From NCBI GenBank assembly GCA_949152475.1, contig OX424561.1:27956481-28020480 (forward strand): a stretch of 64,000 nucleotides of DNA. The letters are read 5' to 3'. Under the pieces are notes generated by a model. It was not told the origin of the DNA. It saw nothing but the letters and a program-made list of their open reading frames with translations, and did no database searches. This document shows positions 1 through 11,168 of this stretch, one piece after another. How positions within the stretch are numbered: position 1 is the stretch's first letter; every line of letters starts with the position of its first letter. The translations under genes and the position numbers were made by a program. The DNA comes from Terebella lapidaria. Taxonomy: Eukaryota > Annelida > Polychaeta > Terebellida > Terebellidae.

Positions 1-306
1 AAAATCGCCAGAGAGGAGGATAAGGTATGCGTGTAGATTCATGCGATGTTTTTCATTTGATTATTTCCCCCTACCCAAACACTATTCTGTTCAGAAGGAC
101 ACCATGGCACGATTTCTAGAAGGTTCTCATGTGAAATATTTCATGTTTTGTCCTTGTATCTTAAAATCATTTTTCGCCACCTATTCTATTGACAGCAATT
201 CGATAGGCGATATATCTGCTACACAGCAAGTAATAATGATTATTGTCCCTTTATTTCTCGGCACAGCTTTCTTTCCACGACAGTATATCCTTCCACATGT
301 GCGCAG

Positions 307-1084
307 AAGAGTCTATGAGAGACCTCAACTCGCGCTTGCCCAGTGCCATGGATGTCGCCAGGTTCCGGCCGAACATCATCGTGGAAACAGATGGTGCCCC
401 GTATACGGAGGTGACACTCATATATATCATGTTGAATACATCATTGTGTTCCATAATCTCTCCGTGTCATATCATGTTTTGTACATATGACTAGGGCCAG
501 CATTGCATTTAGTAGAAGCACAAATCGAAATGCTGATACATACTTCACCACAAATAAAATGAAAAAAGGTCATTTCTACAGGATACGTGGCGACATGTTT
601 ACATCGGTGAAACTGCCTTCAAGACGTTGAAGCTTTGCGCGAGGTATGTATTCTGCATATATTACCAAATAAATTCAACGCATTGCCTTCATACTTTCGT
701 ACTGTTTAATATGCCTGATATGGTGACACCATAGTATCAATACTAATTAGCTACAATGCAACGTGTATAGATGTGTGCTGCCAAATGTCAACCCGGCTAC
801 GGGGGAGAAAGGAGAAGAGCCACTTAAAACTCTCAACAGGTATACCCCTAATATATTTATTAATTTCTCGTATCTCGATTAATTCTTATCAAACTACAAA
901 AAGCAAACACCCCTGCCCTACATAGCTAACTATGGTAATGATTTCCTGTTGCAGTTACCGCCATTTTCTACCTAGCCCCCTAGGCCCAGCCTTCGGCATT
1001 GATATGATAGTGGAGTGCCAGGGGACGATACAGTCTGGGGACACTGTATATGCCATAGAGGGCGACAACGTCTCAAAACCATGA
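307..1084 (+). CDS. mARC-like MOSC-domain protein, last four exons (5' part off the left edge)
   Basis: Four exons join in one frame: 307-410, 582-643, 771-839 and 955-1084 (stop TGA 1082-1084), all with AG acceptors and GT donors and matching phases. The encoded C-terminal ~120 residues read ESMRDLNSRL, FRPNIIVE, TWRHVYIGE, LKLCARCVLPNVNPATG, EPLKTLNSYR, SPLGPAFGID and end SGDTVYAIEGDNVSKP. This order matches the MOSC domain of mitochondrial amidoxime reducing component (MTARC1/2), a molybdenum-cofactor enzyme of the outer mitochondrial membrane that reduces N-hydroxylated compounds. The Cys pair in LCARC corresponds to the region of the molybdenum-ligand Cys in human mARC, so the site looks kept. 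The first visible exon needs one base from an upstream exon, which I could not find in bases 1-306, so the N-terminal part probably lies off the window. A possible poly(A) signal AATAAA is at 1829-1834. The gene converges on the Rab gene. The family call is strong; mARC versus another MOSC protein is likely but not certain. Confidence 0.85.
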
Positions 1085-2363
1085 TTTCCAGTAAAATCCA
1101 TGGTAATATTGCACGAGCTTGCACAGGTGAATATTTTAATCTTGCATGATTATATCGGAGATATATTCCTTTTTTAACAATAGTTTACATGGTTTGTGTC
1201 CAGTATAAAGCTGGGCGGTGAGATTTAGCGCAAAATCGTATTTTTTCGGTAATTCGGTAATTTCTAGTTCCGTTTCACATAACATTAAAGTATATTATTG
1301 GGTATTCATCAGAATTTCAGTTTGCAATTTTCCGTCGCTATAGATAAACTAAATTAATAGCTTTTTCACTGAGGGGTCTGAATATTCTGTAGATATGTTT
1401 TTGGCACCAAGAAATGATATTAATTATTGAATTTCTGCAACCAATTGTGACACTGGTTGCATATCATGACGTGTATTTTTTCGCACGAGCGTGTGAATCT
1501 CAGTGTGCCTACATCATGACGGCAACAACTAAGTTGTTGAAAACATTTTCACAGAATTACTATCCATTTGAATGATACATATTTATTGCATCCCAATCAC
1601 GAAATATTTAAAAGCAATTTATTTGTATGAAACCTGCGTGTTGCCATTTAGATATTCATGACGCAGGCCCGTATAGCAAAACAATACCCGTCGCATAATG
1701 GCCACACAATGCCAAAAAAGTTTTGTCAAATACATGAACAATTTCATCACATGTCCATAGAGTATATATAGGCATTGTCAATTGTATATTGTTATGATCA
1801 CGAAATGTGACTATCCAAACTTAGCAGAAATAAAATGTTGGAATTGTGGAAACAACAGAAATACAATGATTGTGGATTATCGTGGATTTCAAATTCTCGA
1901 ACTGGCATAATTGTTGTATTCCAATGTTAGCTGCAAAACGCTTTCTCTATAAGTGATGACATAAGACTAAATTAGCTGCATAAAAGCGTATTTATTTAAA
2001 ACACGTGTCACAACATAATTATGGGATTATTGTTATATCTTTGTTTTTTTATGTCTTACAGGTAAAAAAGCGAAAATCCGTCCTTCAACCAGTCCTTTAG
2101 GACATTTGACACATCGAAATCTATCATCCTTCATAAAACGTTTGCATGCCCTTCATTGGTTTTCATCGAATAATGATAAATCATCGTATAGGCACACTAT
2201 TAAATACTTGAATGCTCTGCGAGAAATTCCAGACTGCAAAAGTGCGAAAGTAAAGAGTGGAATTTCCAAGCTGGCATTTCCAGGATCACCGAAAGTTAGT
2301 AGCATAAGTGAGGGAGAGGGAGAGGGCATTGGCCGCCGTTTCGGTTGTGCTCCCTCAACGACC
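1085..2363. other. Convergent intergenic region between the mARC-like and Rab genes
   Basis: No coding exon is visible. It holds the two 3' ends: a candidate AATAAA for the plus-strand gene at 1829-1834 and TTTATT (AATAAA on the minus strand) at 1991-1996 for the Rab gene. The two signals overlap in extent, so the transcripts may overlap tail to tail. An apparent open stretch at 2106-2432 on the plus strand is antisense to the last Rab exon. Confidence 0.5.
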
Positions 2364-5300
2364 TCAAATACAACATGGATCCTCACAGCGGCCCTCATCA
2401 TCATGTACTATGTCCACCACATCGCTTTCTGATCGAGTCAGGGGCACGCGGTCGAACGAATGTTTGTTCATCGATAAGACCCTCTTCGTCATATCCAAGA
2501 AAGCCTGGCCGTGGAGAGTAGAAACGAAAATATTATGTATTTAATGTTTGATATATGGTTTGGTTTATATGTAAATAAATGCGTTTTGTGATTAATTTTT
2601 TTTCTATTTGTTGTCCTATTTCCAATATGTTTTGGTTTTGCAAGAGAGCTATGTAGGCCTACGTGCTACCCTAAAACGATGATTCACTTTGAAGTATCCC
2701 CTATTCACAGGCTACTTTGTACAGTATATTTACGAACCACTGTATACTAAGAACTGTTTACACGAACCTACCTTTTCAACGTTTTGGTTTTGTTTGGCAC
2801 TCGCCTCGTAGAAGGGTATGCCCAGGTGGCCCGCCAGCTGTGCACGTGAAATTGTAAATAAGAATTAGCTGTCAACCATGTTGTTTCTGTAATTTATCAA
2901 TTTGACGATGAAACACGGTCCAACCATTTTCAAGTCGGTACTTTCGTTTTGTTCTTGTAACAGTTGTCGTACAAAAGAAACGATATATTTTAACTCCAAT
3001 GGCTGTATATTTTCGCAGCTGGTATTGATATGGTGTATGAATTCCATCTGATATCGACCCCTCGAAACAAATTCCATTCAGCCTCGCTCACCTGCCGGCC
3101 TTGATGTGGGTAAACCTTCCGCTGATCGTCCATATCACATTTGTTGGCTACTAGCGATAGTTCAATGTCATCTCCCGCATTCTGAAACATGCAGTGATCG
3201 TTATTGATTTTGTTCAACTATAGATTGTTTAGATGGAAAAGGAAATTCAAGGGATAAGCTGTTCTGACTTATTCTCTTTTTTTTAATCTTTCGTCACAAT
3301 GAAGCCACTGCACTTCGAAAGACAGATATATGCGATTCCGTATACAATGACAATAATAATAATTCAGACACAAATCATTTGTTTGGTTGATCCGATACTA
3401 CATGACTGTATAATATACATTATGGAACAGTTCAGACATAATGACTTTCAATATCATGGTTTATGGACTTACAAAACTTATGTACCATGTCGCTCATTGT
3501 GCGTAGCATTGGAGAAATTACAATTTTAAAAATATATTGTTGTAACATGTTTACCTCTCTGACGTACGTCACCCATTTTTCTAGGTGCTCGAACGATTTG
3601 TGGTTTGTAATGTCGTATATCAACAGAATCCCCTGTAATCGATAAGCCAATAGGTCAATATTCAAGCTGATAACATTGTATGCTCAACTGCTTGTTCCTC
3701 TTCAGAAGCCAGTTGTAGAATAGAGTCATTAACGTAGGATAACATCTGTTACAAGTCATACTTGTATCTGACACCATGATAGGTTTAAGAGTGTTTAATT
3801 AAAATAATACAAGCTGTTTAACGGTATCTTCGTACAGTATCTAGGTATTTATGCTCACATTACTGGTAAATGTATGTATTAGATCTGTTAGATTAAACGG
3901 TGTTGGAAAATATGGAGGTGAAGAACGGGACCATGTTTATTGTGAAACCATCAAGATTTGTAAACAGAACAGAAAACAGAGCCGCACACCATCTCCTGAT
4001 AGGATTCATTATCGATCTATCGACATTATGGCATATGTATAGCCATCAATTGATAGGTACCATATGCAGATATATTTTTGAAAAAAAAAGGAAATATATA
4101 CTAGTTGATAATACACTAAACAACCCACCAAATACCAGTAACCAATTGCCCAAAATGACTTGTAGGGTGTGATTTGCACCAAATCACATACTATAGAACA
4201 TTTCATAAAATTTATTCACATGTAAACATAGGTTCATTGGCCTACAATGTACCATGACATGTTTTGAGGTACACAAATATTTTCAAATAGAGACCCAAAA
4301 CCCGGCATTTACGTGTGCTCGTCTGTAATATTGTTTGGTGAGGGTGTCGTATCGCTCCTGGCCAGCAGTATCCCTTCATAGTCAGGCATGGTATTAAACA
4401 AATGTACATATATTTTCAACAATATCGAAAAAGTATGCATGAACATAATTTTCATTCGTCTAATAATAATTTCATAATTTCCATACGTTTAATTTGTTGT
4501 TATTGATAAGGTACAATGGAACTTCAATTAATTGAGGCTGAAAATAAATATTTGCGAATAAAATTCCCCAGCGAAAAATAAGACATCATGCCTTGTACAG
4601 ACTGCACAACTCCTCCCCTCCGCCCAACGACTGACAAGCCTGGCCGTGCAATGCACTCACTGGCCGGGCTAGACCGAGGCCAAGGCGTCATAGAGAGAAG
4701 ATACAATTACGTGAGTCTAGAGGAGCACAAAATGTAGCTTACCACAGCTGCACGCGAACCTGCTTCCCACCCAGCACGACGGTTTTGATCATAAAATCGA
4801 TACCTAGGCGTGAGACAGAGATATTTCAGTTGAAATGTTTGTGCAACAAAATCCATACATTCATATAGATGTTCGTGCAATGTTCACGTATGGATTGGTT
4901 GTTACATGAATGGCTTTTTCGAATGCTATTTATGGAATAAAATACAATTGTCTTGATTTTTTTCCACGTTTGTTTACAAAATATTTGAGTGTTTTTCAAA
5001 GAATGGGGAATAAGATCGATACATTTACAGATAGGGCTTACTATTTACTAAAATACACGAAAATATCTTGAAAATCTTATCACCTCATTGTTCATAATCA
5101 TGTCATTGTTAGAATCTATATTACCCTGTATTTTCACTATTGCGTAGTTGTTATTGTCATTGCATATTACGCGTACTGTATGAATGATCGTTCAAGAACT
5201 GCCAAGTAATAGTTCCCACAGGTCGAGTTTTCGATATGTCATGTATACTCACCAACCGTAGAGTTGTGTCTTAAAGAGAAAGACTCGTCGGCAAATCTAC

Positions 5301-5376
5301 AGATCATACACGTCTTTCCGACGCCCGAGTCGCCAATCAAAAGCAGCTTCACGAGCAAACTATGCTGCTTCGCCAT
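2364..5376 (-). CDS. Rab family small GTPase (Rab8/10/15 group), seven exons, 206 aa
   Basis: Exons on the minus strand: 5253-5376, 4743-4803, 4313-4373, 3555-3632, 3092-3181, 2772-2837, 2364-2504; all junctions are GT-AG and phases agree. Every nucleotide motif is present: GDSGVGKT (15-22), T40 in STVGIDF, DTAGQE (63-68), NKCD (121-124) and EASAK (149-153). These positions equal Rab8 numbering, and the start MAKQ is like Rab15. The tail ends EDPCCI, so two adjacent cysteines sit one residue before the end and would be the geranylgeranylation site. Rabs of this group steer exocytic or recycling vesicles on membranes. The start ATG has purine at -3 and G at +4. It is divergent from the PH-domain gene and convergent with the mARC-like gene. 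The C-terminal CC plus one residue is less usual than CC or CxC. Group assignment beyond Rab8/10/15 is not certain. Confidence 0.92.
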
Positions 5377-5965
5377 TACGGTAGAATATATAGCAGCAAC
5401 GCCTCGAAGTTTTGTTCGTAATCCCCCTTTTCATTGTACAAATCCGTCGATAAGAAACACCGAAAAACGAGGAAATATTGTGATATTATGACTATGTTCC
5501 ATTTACTTCACTGGTATCCTTCAGTTTTGTTGGATGATCGACCATTTGATTTCAAGTTTTTTTTTTTTAAATCCGTCGCATTGCCTATTTCGGGCAATTG
5601 CAAGGGGTCGATCAATTGTGCGATGCTTGTGTCATCATCATGCTGGGAACACGGGCCAATCACATTTCTGCAGTCGTTGATCACTCTGGCAGATGGCACA
5701 CGCTTGCACGTGGTATTGGTAAACACATTGCCTGGGCCGCTTACGCCACCGAGTGATATTCACCCCCTAAATTTAAATAGTATTATTCGATTATCGATAG
5801 ATTGTTACACTCAGGTATTATGTCCCTTGCAATAGGTATATATTTTGTATGGATCGAGTCGTAAAGAAACTATCACTCTATCAAAATTTCATTTATTGTA
5901 GTTGTTCAAATCACATTGTTGCAAGCGGCCGGTCTCTCTTTGACATTTCCGTTACCGATGTAAAC
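5377..5965. promoter_or_regulatory. Shared head-to-head promoter region of the Rab and PH genes
   Basis: The two start codons (Rab ATG at 5374-5376 on minus, PH ATG at 5966-5968 on plus) face away from each other across 589 bp, so both promoters must lie here or in unseen upstream exons. I see no clear TATA box or CpG-dense core. An upstream in-frame ATG at 5849 could lengthen the PH protein by 39 residues, but its context is poor (T at -3) while the ATG at 5966 has A at -3 and G at +4. Confidence 0.5.
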
Positions 5966-8900
5966 ATGGCGTTGGAATGTAACAACGAAAACGATGTTTC
6001 AGCTGAAAACACAACGAACCCGACAGCAGGAAATCAGCCAGAAGAAATACAGCCGACAGAATGTAAAGGGTGGCTCATAAAACGGTCCAAAATATCACAC
6101 AAATGGAAGAAGAAATGGTTTCATTTGAAGAACAGCACACTGTCATACGGCAACACGGAGCAGGTAAATATCGTTATTGGCTTGTCTAGGCACAGGTGAT
6201 CACTGGGGGTAAACGCCGCGCGTATCGTGATATCGATCGATTTTTATCGCACAGTCTATTCTTGGCCGCTGTCTAGGATCGATAACAGGCTGTGTGGCGT
6301 TAACATTCACCGTTTTATAGCCACTGGTTTGCTCCGATTTTGCAATTATACAACAAACTATGCATAAATTCGAACGTCGTGGTAACTCGAACAAGAACCA
6401 TATAAAGTCGACTTAATATTTCCCAAATATGTCGTCCCGTCAGTATACTTCAACATCCGAGTTACTAGCTGTTACTATCACAGAAACCGCACGTAGAATC
6501 GTTCCCGAATTGGAACCAATCCTTTACACTGAGGAAGTATATAGGCATATTTAACATGTACGATATGTGGCACATGTAACAATAAGCTGTTACGTAAGTC
6601 CCGAAGTAATTAGCCATCCCAATGGATAATCCAAAGGCCTCGTGTTTTTTGTCTGCTTTTTAGGTTACCGGACCTATTCTCCGAGAACCTTTTGGCATGG
6701 CGTTGCGTCCGTACTCGGTCGGCGTCGTCGGTGTCCACATTTTTACCTTTAAAGTTTACAATTGTATCTTTCTGAAATTTTGCACAAAAATACCCGAAAA
6801 TATTTCAAGAGGGGGATATTTTTTTTATTTGCGCATTTTTTTTTCAAAATGGCGGCCATTTTCGCCGAAAAACAGCTAATTTCTGACTTTGGCGGCCATT
6901 TTCTCAAAAACTGTTCGGACAGTTTTGAGACTTTTATTTTAAAAGATTGCCCTCACCTACCTCTGTGATCTGTATAATTTTCGTTGCCCCTGAATCGACG
7001 GTCTGCGTGTGGCGGCCATTTTCATTTTCTCGAAGGGTCTCAAATGGGACATTCCCATGTTAAATTTTCCTACGCTTTTTAATGGGACACATTATGCCTA
7101 ATATCTCACTTAAATATGAGATTATGACTAGGAATATGACTAGGAATCAATTGTGGACACATAGGAAATGATATATGCTGATTATTGTCATGACCTTGAA
7201 TTTGACCTTTGACCTCATTTTCGAGGTCAGAGCACAGAATGGCTAATATCTCGCTTATTATCGACTATGCAACTTAGGAATCAATTATGGACATATAGGA
7301 AATTATATAGCCCGAATATTCTGACGAGCTTGAATTTCACCTTCGACCTCATTTTCAAGGTCAAAGAACGAAACGGCTAATATCTCGCTTGTTATCGACT
7401 TTACACTTAGGAATCAATTGTGAACATATAGGAAATGATGTATGCCGAATATTTTGATGGCCTTGAATTTGACCTTTGACCTCATTTTCAAGGTCAGAGC
7501 ACAAAATGGCTAATATCTCGTTTATTATCGACTTTACAGCTTAGGAATCAATTGTGGACATATACGAAATGAAATAGTCCGAATATTTTGATCACCTTGA
7601 ATTTGACCTTGAACTCATTTTCAAGGTCAGAGCACAAAGTGTCTAATATCTCGCTTATTATCGACTTCACTGCTCGAGAATCAATTGTGGACATATAGGA
7701 AATGATAAATGCTGAATATTGTCATGACCTTGAATTTGACCTTCGACCTCATTTTCAAGGTCTCACTAGAAAAAATAGCTGATATCTTGTTTAATATCAA
7801 CTTCACAAGTAAGGATTCAATTGTGGATGTACAGCAAATGATATATGCCGAATATTCTGATGACCTTTGAAATGTGACTTTTGATTTCATTTTCAAGGTC
7901 ACAGGACATAATGATTAATATCTTTCCTATTATTGAGTTTACAACTTAGTAATCTATTGTGAACTTATAGGAAATCATATGCTGAATACTCTCGTGACTT
8001 TGAATTTGACCGTGACCTTATTTTCAAGGCCACGGGACAAAACAGCAATTATATATTGTCCGGTAACATATCTCAGCCCTTGGGCTAATTTTTATTCTTC
8101 CACTGTTTGCTTAATGGCTTTCCAGATCATAACTCTTGACTTGAACGCCACGACCAATCTTCCCGGACCTTTCATTCGAAATACTTTGCTACTGCCCCTT
8201 ATTGTTTTTCACCGACAATCGAACTCCAGAATGCCTGACAGCGGCAATTTTGAAAAAAAAAAATCGGTCAGTTTCTGTCAATTTCATGAATTGATTCAGG
8301 CAATCTCCAGCAAATACAACTTTTTGGCTGTCATTATTATTTTTTTGGACTATGTACGTCATGTATTGTGCACGTACTAGGGTCAGCTAAGCAAAATTGG
8401 AAGTCTGTCTGGGGTTGGGTCGTCAATAAATTGTATTTGGCTTATGAGGCACTGTGATTGTCAGGTTGAGAATGCTGTTTTCGTTTTTCGACTGCATTTC
8501 ACAGTCATTGACCATTTTATCATTGGTATGTCTGTGGCTGGGTTGCTGATCGTTTGTATTTAGCTTAGATATAACACTGATTGTCAGGATGAAATTGTTG
8601 TTTAAAATTGAATGTTTGCTTTTCAACTCATCCTACATTTGACAAGAGCACCTGGATGATATAAGTGAACACCCTGAATGAGTATGCTGTGTAAAAACAA
8701 ACCTGGTGGGGCAGTGGTCCATTCTTTGACTTTTTGAGTGGCGAATGTCGGGTGGGCGTTCCTCGGTGTGCAACTATCCGGTGAGCTCCCACTCTTCCTT
8801 GTGTTAGATGACTCATGTATCTTTTTTCGGTTCAGTTTCACAATTAGGAAAGGAAAAAGAATGGGGGATGCCACAAAGCCCCTGGGCTTTAATGTATAGT

Positions 8901-9261
8901 TCGTTGACCAATTTAATTAAATTTAACCAGTTAAATCAAACCTTTCAATAAAGCGCTAGGGTATACAGTGGTCTCAAGCATTTTCTATATCATCTTGATA
9001 TATATTAAAGCATCACCTTGTTTGACCTTCATTTCCCAACAGCTTACGCCGAAGAAAATTCAACTCGAAAACGCGGAGATTGCCGAAAGTGACGTCGACA
9101 AAAAGCAGCACGCTTTCAGCATACGGCCCAAGAACATAAAGCGGACATATTACATAATGGCGGAGGATGAAACATCACAAAACGACTGGATGCAGGCGAT
9201 CTGCTACGCCAGAGTAGCCGGCTCAAGGGACGATCAGTCACAAGCTTGTGTTTTACAGTGA
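5966..9261 (+). CDS. Small PH-domain protein with C-terminal CaaX-like box, two exons, 138 aa
   Basis: Exon 1 is 5966-6163 and exon 2 is 9043-9261 (phase-0 GT-AG intron of 2,879 bp). After a ~30-residue acidic, Asn-rich leader the protein is almost only one pleckstrin homology domain: GWLIKRSKISHKWKKKWFHL (strands 1-2 with the basic phosphoinositide-binding loop), LSYGNTEQLTPKKIQL, AFSIRPKNIKRTYYIMAE, and the C-terminal helix with the invariant Trp in NDWMQAICYA. PH domains bind membrane phosphoinositides. The chain ends in CVLQ, which fits a CaaX prenylation box, so the protein could be held on membranes by both lipid binding and a prenyl group; this is inference. It is a host gene of unknown name; DAPP/TAPP-like PH domains are the nearest look by eye. 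The intron contains the 133-bp repeat array. A candidate AATAAA is at 10015-10020. Confidence 0.82.
7088..8045 (+). repeat. Degenerate tandem array, ~133-bp unit, about seven copies, in the PH gene intron
   Basis: The block containing GACCTCATTTTCAAGGTC recurs at 7211, 7345, 7478, 7611, 7745, 7883 and 8014, giving spacings of 131-138 bp. Each unit also carries forms of AGGAATCAATTGTGGACA and TAATATCTCGCTTATTATC. Copies differ by many substitutions, so the array is old. The same repeat in reverse orientation lies in intron 1 of lectin gene A (12160-12740). Confidence 0.85.
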
Positions 9262-11168
9262 CCAACACACTTTTCAGTTCCATGATTAAGAAAACAACGA
9301 ATTGGATATCATTGTGTTCCGGGTGACAAGTGTATGTTATTGTCTTTTTATGGTAGATTTTGTTTCCCTTGTATGTATGAGGGGGCAATGAAATACCGGA
9401 CCGGATCATTTACAGATAACTCACGAATGAGGCATTGTACCCATGTTCTTTTACATGTATTGTTCTCCTGTTTTAATGTCGTAATGATAAGTACATGACG
9501 AACACAATTGTGAGACCTCACCTCAAAAAATCTCATGACATCTTTGAACATACCGGTACCCACTTTTCTGCCATATTCAATCAATGAAAACCGACATTTT
9601 TTGCTATGATATATTTCTTTTATACCCCAACCCTTGATCAGAAACACATTTATATATACATATGGGGACGTTATGATGCCGGCAAGCATCCTGGTCATGA
9701 TATTTCAAGTATTACTCCTATAAAGTGGTGGTGATATATTACTTCACAATAATAGTACCACTACAAGCAATCAATGAAATCGTTTTTTTTTCTCAATCAT
9801 TATCTTAGACAGGGTTCTTTCAAGTAACTGTGTAGATTGTGGATGGATATTTGCTCTGTGGCCATGTAAAGTCAGGTGTGTTAGCGTAGAATTTAAGTTT
9901 TGCCAATCATTGGTTCATCGAGGCATCTCTTTTAATAATAGTTGAATGTCTTCTCAATGATTATCAAAATATTGCTGTAATGTTACTGTCGATACATACA
10001 TTCATGTGGTGCATAATAAAAGTATGACAAGCAAATATCCCTCGCTTTTGTGATCGACGCATTAATGTACTTAGTAATCTTTTCAAGATAAATGGAACCG
10101 CCAATGTTTTGTTTCGAGTGTTGAACCCTTTTACACCCTCCATAAAACGAATGTTCTCAATTGTTCAATGCGGGTCCCAAAGTGCCTGTTTCGGCATTGT
10201 GCAGGGTTTGTGGATCTTACTCATAGGCTTTCAGTGATGGGATTCAGCACTTAAATTACAAGTTGTGATACTGAAATGTCACTGCTGCCGATTAATATTG
10301 ATCCTCTTAAGTCTGAAATTTCCTAGAGCGTAAAAAATTAGCTTGATTGATATTGTAATGGTAATTGATATGGAATGTATGCTATTCTGCGAACATCTTT
10401 GTCCGAGTCCTACTTAACTGCATTATTTACAACTAACGTTACACTATTCTCCGTTCGGATGTCGAGTATTTCCGAAGTGGGATTCTCGGAATTGGTCTAC
10501 GTGTCCTTAGGAGACTATCACGATGTTGTAAAACTACAGTTCTATGGTTCATTCAGAGCAACGTATCCACCCCAGATGCATACTGGTACATATACCAAAG
10601 TCTGTACAGACCATGATATGTTCATTATATATAATCTTTCAAGACATGAGCGTTTCTTCTTCCAACCACCACCGACCGGTCCTGTATTGATGCAACGTTC
10701 TTGCTGCGAATGCGACAGGTAAAACCTTTGAAGAACACGTCAGTTTTCGGGAATCCTATTGGAATGACGTTACGTCCGCCGTCTACATTATATACATTTA
10801 TTATACATTTTTAATAAAAGAAAAACAAAACAAAACTAAATATATTGGGAGCGTACTAAAAAGTCTGGTAGCATGCGTGTAAGAAACTGACCGAATACTA
10901 TTTTTTCGAGACTAAGCATGCGTATTTATGTTTTCGCTACATGAATGTTACATAATTTAATGCTTAATAGTCCATGATGTTGGATTAGACTAAAGTACGC
11001 TCACTGATCCCAAGTATAGCCTCTTTATATTTAGGTACACATCTGGCACCTTTCAGCAATTCAAGAATTATCCATATTATCAATAACTCCTCCTTCAATA
11101 ATCATTAACAATAGACTCTACATACGTATTGGATGTTCGTACATGTAGGCATTGACGAACTTTGCATT
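9262..11168. other. Intergenic region with a dispersed repeat at about 10440-10810
   Basis: No exon is supported. The first ~760 bp is probably PH-gene 3' UTR up to AATAAA at 10015-10020. The stretch around 10440-10810 resembles 17900-18260 (shared pieces: CCGAAGTGGGATTC, CGTATCCACCCCAGATGCAT against its counterpart, and a GGCATGGCGTTGCGTCCG-like end, also seen at 6690-6720). This marks a dispersed repeat of unknown family; the open frame inside it is not supported as a gene. A minus-strand AATAAA (TTTATT at 10797-10802) could serve lectin gene A. Confidence 0.45.

Noticed and set aside
1-24. Possible exon ending at AAG|gtatgc at the left edge
   Set aside because: The next mARC exon needs one carried base, and that phase puts a stop in this stretch.
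2106-2544. Plus-strand open frames
   Set aside because: They are antisense to the last Rab exon, whose minus-strand reading gives a proper Rab tail with correct phase.
10375-10722. 115-codon open frame
   Set aside because: It lies in a dispersed repeat with a diverged second copy at 17.9 kb lacking the frame.
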